Positions 1 through 6,668 of a stretch of DNA of 26,220 nt are shown piece by piece (the first letter of the stretch is position 1; the number at the start of each line of letters is the position of its first letter). The notes below the pieces were generated by a model that searched no databases, was not told the origin of the DNA, and saw only the letters and a list, made by a program, of their open reading frames with translations. Made by a program: the position numbers and the translations under genes. The stretch is from an uncultured Chloroflexota bacterium (GTDB taxonomy: Bacteria > Chloroflexota > Anaerolineae > Anaerolineales > Anaerolineaceae), in the NCBI GenBank assembly GCA_902795255.1, contig CADBKS010000033.1, positions 1-26,220 of the forward strand, read 5' to 3'.

Positions 1-84
1 CGTATCCCCGCAGTTCATCCCGGAATCGGGATCCTGTTTCCTGTATGTTGATCATCCGGCTGCTGTTTTCGTGTAATCAGACTT

Positions 85-190
85 TAATTATAAATGATTT
101 CGCGGGTCATAGAGGCCCGCGGACCGTTCAGTTTTCGCAATGCTGCCGGCATGGAAGAAAATATTTTATAATATGAGGCAGGAGGACGAT
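85..190 (+). promoter_or_regulatory. AT-rich leader with hairpin upstream of the TIR gene
   Basis: Positions 1-84 show nothing I can assign. The stretch that follows is AT-rich and holds two possible -10 boxes (TATAAA near 90, TATAAT at 167-172), neither with a convincing -35. Between them lies a hairpin with perfect 6-bp arms, CGCGGG (101-106) and CCCGCG (116-121). A strong Shine-Dalgarno GGAGG at 181-185 sits 5 nt before the ATG at 191. The promoter assignment is weak; the ribosome binding site is clear. Confidence 0.35.
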
Positions 191-1003
191 ATGGCTGAAG
201 GACGGTATATTTTTCTCAGTTGTTCTGAGTATGAACCGGAGGAGCGGACTGCTGTTTCCCGGGTGCTGCGGGAGCTGGGCTGCGGGGTCTGCTGTGATGA
301 GCAGGCAGGCGGGAAGGTACGCTCCTGGCGGAGCGAGGTCCTGGATATGATCGAAGGATGTTCGCTGTTCTTCGCGGTGTGCCATGAGGACCGGCCGGAT
401 ACCGTCACCCAGAAGCTGGCCTCGGAATTTGCCTCTGCACTGAAGAAGCCGAAGGTCTTCGTTTATCTCTATGATCAGGTCCCTCCGTACAAGTCCGGCA
501 GCCCGGGATTTTTTGACAGCTCACTGAAAGATCCGGATCTCCCGGAAAAGTGCCGTCTCGGACTTGAGGCGAAAGGATTCTTTTCGGACAGGGCCGTCCC
601 CATGCCGGAAAAGCATTATGACCTGGCCATGACCTATTACCGGGACCGGGCGGACCGGCTGTCCATGACCCGGGTGACGAAGCGGGAGTGCAACACGCGG
701 ACACACGAGGCATGTGGATTCCCGGTTTACAGGCTGCTGACGGATGAGGAAGTCTATTGCGCGGTGCGCTGGACGCACGAGCGGTATTACCTGATCAGCC
801 GCAGCGAAGAGCCGGATTACAGGCCGACCCGTGATGACCGGCAGTTTGCCTCCGTGATCGGCAGGCTGAAGGGAGATGCACCGGCTGAACTGGAAAAACG
901 TTATGTCCGCGGACCGGATATCCCGAAGCCGGGCCGCCCGTTCCCGGCGGACTATCCGTATAAGGATGAGTTCGAATATCTCAGCCCGGAGGACGCTGAT
1001 TGA
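191..1003 (+). CDS. TIR-domain protein
   Basis: This 270-residue protein has an N-terminal TIR-like domain (about residues 5-130). The first strand is RYIFLSCSE, followed by a CGVCCDE strand, a G..W motif, an ILxxCSLFF-like strand (SLFFAV, 58-63) and KPKVFVYL (86-93). E79, in KLASEF, lies where bacterial TIR domains carry their catalytic glutamate, so NAD+ cleavage is possible but not shown. The C-terminal half (about 150-270) is charged and unrecognised. I chose the ATG at 191 over the upstream ATG at 140 because only 191 has a Shine-Dalgarno at proper spacing. The next gene encodes a DUF6273 domain, which in gut bacteria is often fused behind TIR domains, so the two probably act together. 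Candidate roles are defence or signalling. There is no signal peptide, so it should be cytoplasmic. Confidence 0.7.
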   Translation: MAEGRYIFLSCSEYEPEERTAVSRVLRELGCGVCCDEQAGGKVRSWRSEVLDMIEGCSLFFAVCHEDRPDTVTQKLASEFASALKKPKVFVYLYDQVPPYKSGSPGFFDSSLKDPDLPEKCRLGLEAKGFFSDRAVPMPEKHYDLAMTYYRDRADRLSMTRVTKRECNTRTHEACGFPVYRLLTDEEVYCAVRWTHERYYLISRSEEPDYRPTRDDRQFASVIGRLKGDAPAELEKRYVRGPDIPKPGRPFPADYPYKDEFEYLSPEDAD

Positions 1004-1073
1004 TGATCCCGCGCTTTTCATCGGACGGATCGTTCTTCAGGATCAAGAGGTAAAAAATGAGGCGGAAAAAAGC

Positions 1074-1697
1074 GTGTTTCCCTTGAGAAAGTATCTCGAA
1101 CCGGGAAAGTTTGTATCCTTCGGGCGGTATCGGGTCACCCGGCAGATAAAAGATAACACACCGATCATCTGGTACGTGAAGGAGGTCCGGAAGGACAGGG
1201 CATTGCTGCTCAGCCGTTACGGACTGGAGGTGAAGCCTTATCATACCGAAGCAGAAAATGTCACCTGGGAGACCTGCTCACTCAGGATATGGCTGAATGG
1301 GGAATTCCTGAATACAGCGTTCAATGATGAGGAGCGGAAGGTGATCCTGGCTCAGGAGATCAATAACAGCAAAGACCAGCTGCCGCCCTGGTCTTCCGCT
1401 GAAGGTACGAACAATACCTTCGACAGGGTGTTCCTGCTGAGTTATGCGGATTTGAAAAAATATTTCGATAAATACAGACAACGGAAATGCAGGGCGACAA
1501 GGTATGCCGAAGGTCAGGGGGCTTTTATCAGCCCGGGAACCGGCCGCAGCTGGTGGTGGCTGCGGACTGCCCGTTCTGGAATCCCCTGGGCGGATGTTGT
1601 AATGGATGACGGTTGGGTACACTTCTCCGATGTCAATGATGAGGAAATTCTGGTACGGCCTGCTTTATGGATCGACCTGACAACTGAGCTCTTCTGA
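1074..1697 (+). CDS. DUF6273-domain protein with disrupted start
   Basis: The frame from about 1074 encodes a recognisable DUF6273 domain: a GKFVSFGRY strand, IIWYVKEV, ALLLSRYGL, the hallmark VTWETCSLRIWLN, FLNTAF.DEE, a DRVFLLS block, GRSWWWLR and RPALWIDL at the end. The molecular function of this domain is unknown; it resembles formylglycine-enzyme/lectin-like folds and often follows TIR or LRR modules. The start is problematic. The best Shine-Dalgarno plus ATG (AAGAGG then ATG at 1057) reads MRRKKACFP and stops. A 7-A instead of 6-A run at 1066-1071 would join that start to the domain. The interval given begins at a GTG (1074) in the domain frame, which would give 207 residues. The gene could be frameshifted, phase-variable, use -1 slippage on A-AAA-AAG, or start at GTG. 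Domain call sure, start unsure. Confidence 0.6.
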   Translation: MFPLRKYLEPGKFVSFGRYRVTRQIKDNTPIIWYVKEVRKDRALLLSRYGLEVKPYHTEAENVTWETCSLRIWLNGEFLNTAFNDEERKVILAQEINNSKDQLPPWSSAEGTNNTFDRVFLLSYADLKKYFDKYRQRKCRATRYAEGQGAFISPGTGRSWWWLRTARSGIPWADVVMDDGWVHFSDVNDEEILVRPALWIDLTTELF

Positions 1698-1805
1698 TTC
1701 GGGCAGCTGGTCATGATACGACTGCATGCAATGGCCCAATGCTTTTTTTGATCAAATACAGATAGTTGCCAATGTATCTATAATTTAGAAGTTATATTGA
1801 TCCTT

Positions 1806-2255
1806 TTATTGATCCGCGGTAATTTCTTTGAAGATAAATGGATGCATGTGTGCGAAGCGTTCTGCTTCACTTCCCCGTTTCCCGTAAATATAGAACGGGC
1901 CTCCGGTAAGATATTCATCCCAGTCTTTACGGAGCCAGAATGCAGAAGGATCGATCTCCTTAACAGATTCCGGTATGGTTATGCTTTTGAGATTATTGCA
2001 GTCCGCGAAGGCATAAGGGCCGATATATGTTACGCTGTCCGGAATCAGGACCGATGAAAGCGAGTAACAGTTCTGAAAGGCATCCCGCTCGATCCGTTCG
2101 ACTGTATCGGGGAGAACTACATGGTAAAGGTATTCATTGCCTGCAAAGGCGGCTTCTCCGATCACTCTGACCCCATCGGGAATGATGATCCTTGTATGCC
2201 ATTCCTCATCATCTATGAAGTCCCGCAGCACCCCGTTATCAATACAAAATTTCAT
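1806..2255 (-). CDS. short BspA-like leucine-rich-repeat protein (LRR_5)
   Basis: This 149-residue protein has four consecutive repeats of about 23 residues, each starting I/LPD.V or IPESV and running to I....AF..C..L (roughly residues 25-107). That is the LRR_5/BspA (Treponema pallidum-type) pattern. The N-terminus MKFCIDNGVL matches the usual cap, and the C-terminal FYIYGKRGSEAERFA resembles the usual closing motif. There is no signal peptide or anchor, so it is probably cytoplasmic and may bind protein partners. A GGGAGAGG ribosome binding site precedes the ATG. It is convergent with the DUF6273 gene. Short LRR_5 proteins near TIR/DUF6273 genes are common in gut anaerobes; a shared role is inference. 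Confidence 0.75.
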   Translation of the reverse strand: MKFCIDNGVLRDFIDDEEWHTRIIIPDGVRVIGEAAFAGNEYLYHVVLPDTVERIERDAFQNCYSLSSVLIPDSVTYIGPYAFADCNNLKSITIPESVKEIDPSAFWLRKDWDEYLTGGPFYIYGKRGSEAERFAHMHPFIFKEITADQ

Positions 2256-2294
2256 GATTTTTGCCTCTCCCTGAATCCCGAATTTGTCATAGGG

Positions 2295-2420
2295 TCAATC
2301 ATATTCATCAGCAGGAATATAATCCGATCCGTTCGCATTACAGTACTTTTCCGCAAATGAGACGCCATAAACAATAATTGTCAGTTCTGATTCTTCACTC
2401 GGCACAATAAGCTTTATCAT
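2295..2420 (-). pseudogene. 41-residue remnant of a second LRR_5 protein
   Basis: A 41-codon frame starts MIKLIVPSEESEL and contains TIIVYGVSFAEKYCNANG, the pattern that closes LRR_5 proteins (the neighbour at 1806 ends with a comparable IYGKRGSEAERFA). No repeat units precede it, so it looks like the surviving 3' end of a larger leucine-rich-repeat gene. It has an ATG and a plausible GGAG 8-9 nt upstream, so a small translated protein cannot be excluded. It reads in the same direction as the LRR gene downstream, about 40 nt away. Confidence 0.45.
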
Positions 2421-2458
2421 TGCAGCTTCTCCATAGAATACGGTTCAGCAGTGTGTGT

Positions 2459-2782
2459 TTAGAGTCCGGTTCTGTACAATTCGATCACATTGATGACCGG
2501 CTCTTCATACGGGTGAACGGCTTTTATTGCCCTTAGCGTTTCATCAAGGATCTCTTCCCTGACAGTCACCTCGACCTTCAGTTCCTCTTCTTCGCTGATG
2601 ACATTTTCTTTCCCGATAAAGGGAGCTGTACCGGCAAGGGGCCGCCATGTTCCGATCACTCTGCTGTACGACAGGCAGCAGTCATATCTGCCGATATGGC
2701 CGGCATCAGTGCTTTGCAGTGCTTCCCGTAAGTCTGAGAAGTGCGTTTCCGGTATAAAGATCTCAAGTTTAAAGCATTTCAT
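2459..2782 (-). CDS. stand-alone NIF3/YqfO-insert-like domain protein
   Basis: This 107-residue protein matches the small alpha/beta (PII/CutA-like) domain found inserted in NIF3-family proteins such as YqfO and also as free proteins. Visible signatures are KLEIFIPETHFSDLREAL, an AGHIGRYDCC block, GTWRPL.G..PFIG, and the terminal HPYEEPVINVIEL. Its biochemical function is not established; metal or small-ligand binding is assumed for the family. The ATG at 2782 is preferred over a longer frame because the domain begins there and AGGA precedes it. It begins 1 nt after the stop of the truncated hydrolase upstream, so the two were probably one operon. Confidence 0.65.
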   Translation of the reverse strand: MKCFKLEIFIPETHFSDLREALQSTDAGHIGRYDCCLSYSRVIGTWRPLAGTAPFIGKENVISEEEELKVEVTVREEILDETLRAIKAVHPYEEPVINVIELYRTGL

Positions 2783-2783
2783 A

Positions 2784-3047
2784 TCAGCATCCTGTTTGTT
2801 CGCCCGGAGCCGGACCGGCAAATATTTTTTCGCAAAAACCGGCCAGGATCTTTGCGTATCGCTTCGGATCGGTCATATAACCGGTGCCGTGCCCTGCACC
2901 CGGGAAAGTATATCTTTCGATCATGGCCGGATCGGCTTCCGCGATCCTGAGACTCATTTCGGGCGGGACCAGTGTATCTGCCTCTCCGTGAATGATGAGA
3001 ATGGGCACTCCGGTTCGTTTTATAGCTTCAGCGGCATTTGCAGTGAG
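2784..3047 (-). pseudogene. C-terminal fragment of an alpha/beta hydrolase (S33-type)
   Basis: The frame is open from a TGA at 3048-3050 and encodes the last third of a serine hydrolase: VPILIIHGEADTLVPPEM carries the catalytic-acid loop, and FPGAGHGTGY carries the catalytic histidine. The oxyanion and nucleophile region (GxSxG) is absent. No usable start exists apart from a GTG at 3006-3008 inside the strand, so this is a truncated gene rather than a short protein. The break coincides with the start of an inverted repeat (3044-3074), suggesting a deletion that joined foreign promoter DNA to the stub. Confidence 0.7.
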
Positions 3048-3074
3048 TCAGTTGTACCTGGTACATCTGACTCA
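3044..3074. repeat. 31-bp inverted repeat, likely operator or deletion/insertion boundary
   Basis: Arms TGAGTCAGTTGTACC (3044-3058) and GGTACATCTGACTCA (3060-3074) are complementary with one mismatch and a single central base. On the minus strand a -10-like TATACT (3074-3079) abuts the repeat, placing it at about +1, where a repressor operator would sit. I see no good -35. It lies exactly where the hydrolase homology ends. It has no U-run, so it is not a terminator. Confidence 0.55.
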
Positions 3075-3114
3075 GTATAACATAATTTATCCCGCCGTGT
3101 GTGCCGGGTCGGGT

Positions 3115-3143
3115 TTGACAAAAGGCGGCCTTTATGATATGCT
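3115..3143 (+). promoter_or_regulatory. sigma-70-type promoter of mntP
   Basis: A perfect -35 TTGACA (3115-3120), a 17-bp spacer and a -10 TATGCT (3138-3143) predict a start near 3150. This leaves a leader of about 170 nt before mntP. Confidence 0.75.
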
Positions 3144-3149
3144 TGTGAG

Positions 3150-3320
3150 CGGCCCCTGAGCGGGGTTTTGCAGTCTATTCGGGGAGCCGGGGTTTGGTCT
3201 GTTTGCCGGCCGCGGTCCGGAGGGCTGTCTGGCTGTCTGTATTGCTGTGAATGATCCGGTCCGGCAGAAACGCCGGCCTTTTTCTGTCCCGGACACCGGG
3301 TAAGGATTTTTGAGAAGAAG
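3150..3320 (+). ncRNA. mntP leader, probable yybP-ykoY manganese riboswitch
   Basis: The leader is about 170 nt, G/C-rich and has several hairpins. A GGGGAG block at 3181-3186 matches the conserved start of the yybP-ykoY aptamer, and an intrinsic-terminator hairpin (3258-3283) sits shortly before the gene. In many bacteria yybP-ykoY riboswitches control mntP, opening expression when Mn2+ binds. The identification is therefore based on the gene, the leader architecture and one motif. I could not confirm the second conserved loop, so other cis-regulators remain possible. Confidence 0.5.
3258..3283 (+). terminator. attenuator hairpin in the mntP leader
   Basis: GG-(T)-CCGGC (3258-3265) pairs with GCCGG-CC (3272-3278) around loop AGAAA C, followed by TTTTT (3279-3283). 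Its position 38 nt before the mntP ATG makes it the likely expression platform of the leader. Confidence 0.65.
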
Positions 3321-3890
3321 ATGACGTTTGCTTTTGTGATCGAAAGCATCCTGCTGGGGATCGGCCTGGCGATGGATGCATTTTCCGTATCGGCTGTCAA
3401 CGGGCTGAATGAGCCGGATATGCCGAAAAAAAAGATGCTGCTGATCGCGGGTGTTTTCGGCGCGTTTCAGGCGGCGATGCCGATGATCGGCTGGTTCTGT
3501 GTCCATGAGATCGCGGACGCTTTTGAGTCCTTCCGCAAGCTGATCCCGTCCATCGCGCTGGTTTTGCTTCTTTATATCGGCGGGAAAATGCTCATCGCCG
3601 GGATCCGCGGGAACACGGAAGAGGAAAAGCCGGCGGTCGGTTTCGGCGACCTGATCGTGCAGGGGATCGCGACGGCGATCGACGCACTCTCCGTCGGGTT
3701 CACGATCGCGGATTACGGATGGGCGGCCGCGCTGAGCAGTTCGCTGATCATCGGGCTGACGACCTTTGTTATCTGCATCGGCGGTGTTCTGGTCGGGCGT
3801 GCGTTCGGGACGAAGCTTTCGGATAAGGCGCAGATCCTCGGCGGTGTGATCCTCATCTTTATCGGGGCGAAAGTCTTCTTCGGGTTTTAA
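3321..3890 (+). CDS. mntP: MntP-type manganese efflux pump
   Basis: This 189-residue integral membrane protein has about six hydrophobic segments and the two internally repeated signatures of MntP (former DUF204): MDAFSVS (18-24) and IDALSVG (120-126), each with the membrane-embedded aspartate (D19, D121) needed for transport. It exports Mn2+ from the cytoplasm. Length is typical of the family. The ATG is the only start preceding the first helix; its ribosome binding site is weak, as often found downstream of riboswitch leaders. It has its own promoter (3115-3143) and probable Mn-sensing leader. Confidence 0.92.
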   Translation: MTFAFVIESILLGIGLAMDAFSVSAVNGLNEPDMPKKKMLLIAGVFGAFQAAMPMIGWFCVHEIADAFESFRKLIPSIALVLLLYIGGKMLIAGIRGNTEEEKPAVGFGDLIVQGIATAIDALSVGFTIADYGWAAALSSSLIIGLTTFVICIGGVLVGRAFGTKLSDKAQILGGVILIFIGAKVFFGF

Positions 3891-3935
3891 AATTGTCTAA
3901 GTTTTCTTTAGGATGATCGCCGCTGTTTGCAGTTT

Positions 3936-4157
3936 GTCTTGCTAAGAGCCGTGGGTTCAAAAATAAATCTGTCGTTTCAGGCATAATTAATGGGGGTGCC
4001 GGGGACAACGGGCGGCTTTAGCCGGCCCGTGTCCCCGGCTAAATGAACTGGGCGCGGCAAGGCACTTATGCAAACACAAGAGCGCTCGGGCCGCGCCTTG
4101 CGAAGCACAGCCTTTCGACTGCCTCAAGCCTGACAAGCCGAGCTCTTATAGGAAAAT
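3936..4157 (+). ncRNA. structured RNA element, copy A (unrecognised family)
   Basis: This stretch without a gene is one of two related elements in the window (copy B at 11570-11790, minus strand). The predicted fold is a closing helix TAAGAGC (3943-3949) with GCTCTTA (4142-4148). Hairpin 2 pairs GCCGGGGAC (3998-4006) with GTCCCCGGC (4031-4039), continuing with CGGGC/GCCCG and GGC/GCC. Hairpin 3 pairs GGCGCGGC (4051-4058) with GCCGCGCC (4090-4097). Blocks shared with copy B are AAATCTGTCGT, TCAGGC, GGGGTGCCGGGG, GCGCGGCAAG, ATGCAAACACA and CTCTTATA. Helices differ by pair-preserving changes. It lies between mntP and def, on the def strand, ending about 50 nt before def. It may be a def leader or an independent small RNA. 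I saw no clear promoter. Confidence 0.7.
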
Positions 4158-4206
4158 CCCCAATCCATTCATTTAAGCGGTAAAATAAAATAGAAGGAGT
4201 TTGAAC

Positions 4207-4782
4207 ATGATTTTAGACATCGTACAAATCGGTGATCCCGTATTACGCAGAAAAGCTCATAAAATCACACAGATCGACCGCGATATCCGTCTGCTGGCGG
4301 ATGACATGGTGGAAACGCTCCGTGACTCCGGCGGCGTCGGCCTGGCAGCGCCTCAGATCGGCGAGTCCATCCGCATGATCGTCGTTGAATATCCGGAGGA
4401 CGACAGCGTGGAAGATTCTCCGGTGAAGACCTACAAGGTCATCAATCCGGAAATCATCTGGCGCTCGGAAGAGACGGTCGCGGGCAATGAAGGCTGCCTT
4501 TCCATCCCGGGATATGTCGGGACAGTCGAACGCAATGAGTCGATCAAGGTCAAGGGACTGAGCGTCTACGGACGTCCGCTGAAGATCTCCGCTTCCGGAT
4601 GGCTGGCCCGAATTTTCCAGCATGAGATCGATCACCTTGAAGGCATCTGCTATATCGACCGGGCTACCGAGATCTTCAAACCGTCTGAACAGTCAGAGGA
4701 AGAAGCCGGAGAACCTGAAACCGAAAGCGGTTCGGAACCTCCTGCCGCAGCTGAAGCACCGGAGACTGCTCCGGAAGCCTGA
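4207..4782 (+). CDS. def: peptide deformylase
   Basis: The enzyme removes the N-formyl group from nascent proteins. All three metal/active-site motifs are present: GVGLAAPQIG (43-52), EGCLS (95-99, Cys ligand) and QHEIDHLEG (138-146, two His ligands plus catalytic Glu). The catalytic body ends near residue 158. It is followed by about 30 residues rich in Glu, Pro and Ala, a low-complexity acidic tail not needed for activity. The ATG at 4207 has AAGGAG at 7-nt spacing; an in-frame TTG at 4201 is too close to the Shine-Dalgarno. recF follows after 3 nt, so the two are one operon. The sequence style (GWLARIFQHEIDHLEG) is what I would expect from Chloroflexota. Confidence 0.95.
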   Translation: MILDIVQIGDPVLRRKAHKITQIDRDIRLLADDMVETLRDSGGVGLAAPQIGESIRMIVVEYPEDDSVEDSPVKTYKVINPEIIWRSEETVAGNEGCLSIPGYVGTVERNESIKVKGLSVYGRPLKISASGWLARIFQHEIDHLEGICYIDRATEIFKPSEQSEEEAGEPETESGSEPPAAAEAPETAPEA

Positions 4783-4785
4783 TCC

Positions 4786-6000
4786 GTGCTCCTCACGCAT
4801 CTTTCTCTTTCGAATTTCCGTACCTATGTCCGCCTGGATACCGATATACCCCGGCGGATTCTTTTGTTATCCGGAGGCAACGCGCAGGGAAAGACCTCTG
4901 TGCTGGAAGCGCTGTTTTACTGCGCGTCATTTTCCAGCCCGCTGGCGGGGTCTGACCGGCAGCTGATCCATTTCAATGTGCTGAATGAACCCGTCGCCGT
5001 GGCGCGCATCATCGTCGAATTTGAGCGGGAAGGAACGGGCCACCGGCTGGAGGTCCGTATCATTCTCGAGAACGCTGAAAAGGCCGGACGCGTCCGGAAG
5101 GAGATCCTGCTGGACGGGATCAAGTCCTCTGTCCAGAAGGCGATCGGAACTTTCCCCTGTGTGCTTTTCCTGCCGCAGATGACCCGCATTCTGGAAGGTG
5201 CTCCGGATGAACGGCGCCGTTACCTGAATATCATGCTGTCGCAGTCGGTGCCGGGCTATGCCCGCGCGCTTTCGGAACAGAAACAGATCCTGACCCGCCG
5301 CAACGCGCTGCTGAAACTGATCGCGGAACGGCAGTCGGATCCTTCCCTGCTGGATTACTGGGACGGGATGCTGGCCGAACGCGCGGCGGTCCTGATCCGG
5401 CACCGGAACAATGCCCTTGCCGCGCTCAAAAAAAGCGCGCGGGATATCCATATGGAGCTGACGGGGAAAAAGGAACTGCTGGACCTTGGCTATCTGCCCG
5501 GGTTCGACCCTGCTGACCCGAACGCTTCGATCCGCCGCTCCGAACAGTTCGTTGCCGAAGCGGAAGAGCTTTATGAGCTGGGTGAGCAGGAGATCGCGGA
5601 GCGGTACCGGAAGGCTCTGCGGGACTGCCGCGAAAACGATATCCGCCGGGGGGCGACCTCCATCGGCCCGCACCGGGATGATTTTTCGATCTTCAGCAGC
5701 GGGATCGATTTATGCACGTACGGCTCCCGGGGACAGATCCGGACCGCGCTGCTTTCGCTGAAGCTGGCGGAGATCGAATGGATGAGGGAGCATACCGGGA
5801 CGGCTCCGCTGCTGCTGCTGGATGAAACGCTCGCGGAACTGGATGAGCACCGGGGCGCGGATCTGCTGGAGCGGCTGGAAAACTATGACCAGGCGATCCT
5901 GACGACGACCGATCAGGCGCATTTCCCCGAATCGTTCGCCGCCCGTAACACGATCTGGCAGGTCAGCCGCGGCGTGATCACCAAACCGGAGCAGCCGTAA
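4786..6000 (+). CDS. recF: RecF recombination mediator
   Basis: This 404-residue SMC-like ATPase helps load RecA at single-strand gaps. It has the Walker A GGNAQGKT (30-37), the RecF motif GPHRDD (294-299), the ABC-type signature YGSRGQ (312-317) and Walker B LLLLDE (342-347) followed by LAELD. The N-terminus LTHLSLSNFR and the block SDRQLIHF resemble RecF of Anaerolineae. Translation starts at a GTG 3 nt after the def stop, suggesting coupling to def. recF is more often found with dnaA-dnaN-gyrB, so its placement after def is unusual for Firmicutes-type gene order. A shared terminator lies at 6138-6178; 6001-6137 holds nothing I can assign. Confidence 0.93.
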   Translation: MLLTHLSLSNFRTYVRLDTDIPRRILLLSGGNAQGKTSVLEALFYCASFSSPLAGSDRQLIHFNVLNEPVAVARIIVEFEREGTGHRLEVRIILENAEKAGRVRKEILLDGIKSSVQKAIGTFPCVLFLPQMTRILEGAPDERRRYLNIMLSQSVPGYARALSEQKQILTRRNALLKLIAERQSDPSLLDYWDGMLAERAAVLIRHRNNALAALKKSARDIHMELTGKKELLDLGYLPGFDPADPNASIRRSEQFVAEAEELYELGEQEIAERYRKALRDCRENDIRRGATSIGPHRDDFSIFSSGIDLCTYGSRGQIRTALLSLKLAEIEWMREHTGTAPLLLLDETLAELDEHRGADLLERLENYDQAILTTTDQAHFPESFAARNTIWQVSRGVITKPEQP

Positions 6001-6137
6001 GGTGATCCGGGCCCGCGCCGATATGGAGGATGCGTCTCGATCAGGATATCCCGACATCCGTCAGATCCGGCCCGGGAATGGTCAAAATGAAGCATTTTCT
6101 CCCGATTGCCGGCTGCCGGGAATGTGTGTTAATACAG

Positions 6138-6178
6138 AAAAAAGGCTGCATGCGTGATTTCGCCCGTGCAGCCTTTTT
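6138..6178. terminator. bidirectional terminator between recF and the DUF4157 operon
   Basis: An A-run (6138-6143), GGCTGCA (6144-6150), TGCAGCC (6167-6173) and a T-run (6174-6178) form a hairpin with a U-tract on either strand. It can end both the def-recF transcript and the convergent minus-strand operon. Confidence 0.8.
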
Positions 6179-6202
6179 GTTCGCGAATTTTATCCCGGTC
6201 TT

Positions 6203-6655
6203 CTATCCGGAGATCCTGACGGCGTCCGGGAAGTGGAGCGCGATCACGTTTTGGATAAGTGAGATCAGGTACAGGACCTCCTGCGCGATCTCCTCCGGAT
6301 CTTCGTCCAGGGGGAGGATGTAATTGTATTTGTGGTAAAGCTGACGTTCTTTGCGGTAGATCCCGAAAGCGCCCAGCGTGCAGGTCAGGTTCCAGTCCAG
6401 CATGGTTTCTTTCAGTGCTTCGTATCCGGGTCCGATCTTTGTGATCATCGTTGAATACAGCTGGAGCAGCAGTGCGTCTTCCGTGAACGGGGCGAGCATC
6501 ACTTCCAGCAGGACCACATCTCCGGCTTCGGTCACCGGCAGCAGTGTCCGCAGGGTGTTTCCGGTCTGCGGTTCCTGTCCTTCAATAAAAGCGGTCTGCA
6601 GTCCGGCCTGCTTCAGCAGTCCTTCCAGGGTGTTCAGAAATCGGTCCGCGTCCAT
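6203..6655 (-). CDS. YbjN/secretion-chaperone-like protein
   Basis: This 150-residue soluble acidic protein has no signal peptide. Its layout resembles the YbjN/CesT-like fold of type III chaperones and related proteins: an N-terminal amphipathic helix (DADRFLNTLEGLLKQAG), a run of strands (LLPVTEAGDVVLLEVML, TCTLGAFGIY) and a C-terminal helix (DEDPEEIAQEVLYLISLI). This is a fold-level resemblance, not a firm family match. It starts 13 nt after the stop of the DUF4157 gene, with AGGAG well spaced, and is the last gene of that operon. A role as chaperone or immunity partner of the DUF4157 protein is inferred from position and size. Confidence 0.55.
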   Translation of the reverse strand: MDADRFLNTLEGLLKQAGLQTAFIEGQEPQTGNTLRTLLPVTEAGDVVLLEVMLAPFTEDALLLQLYSTMITKIGPGYEALKETMLDWNLTCTLGAFGIYRKERQLYHKYNYILPLDEDPEEIAQEVLYLISLIQNVIALHFPDAVRISG

Positions 6656-6668
6656 TTTTCAGCTCCTC

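Noticed and set aside
140..190. Longer N-terminus for the TIR protein from the ATG at 140
   Set aside because: No Shine-Dalgarno there; the ATG at 191 has GGAGG at good spacing and the TIR fold starts right after it.
1716..1752. Possible terminator after the DUF6273 gene (imperfect repeat GCAATG/CAATGC before a T-run)
   Set aside because: The stem has a mismatch and only a 3-nt loop; too weak to support.
3150..3169. CCCC-tgagc-GGGG hairpin followed by TTTT as a separate terminator
   Set aside because: A 4-bp stem right at the predicted transcription start is more likely part of the leader fold.
3936..4157. Copy A/B elements as transposon ends or MITE
   Set aside because: No target duplications or terminal inverted repeats seen; differences between copies keep base pairing, which favours RNA. 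Not fully excluded.
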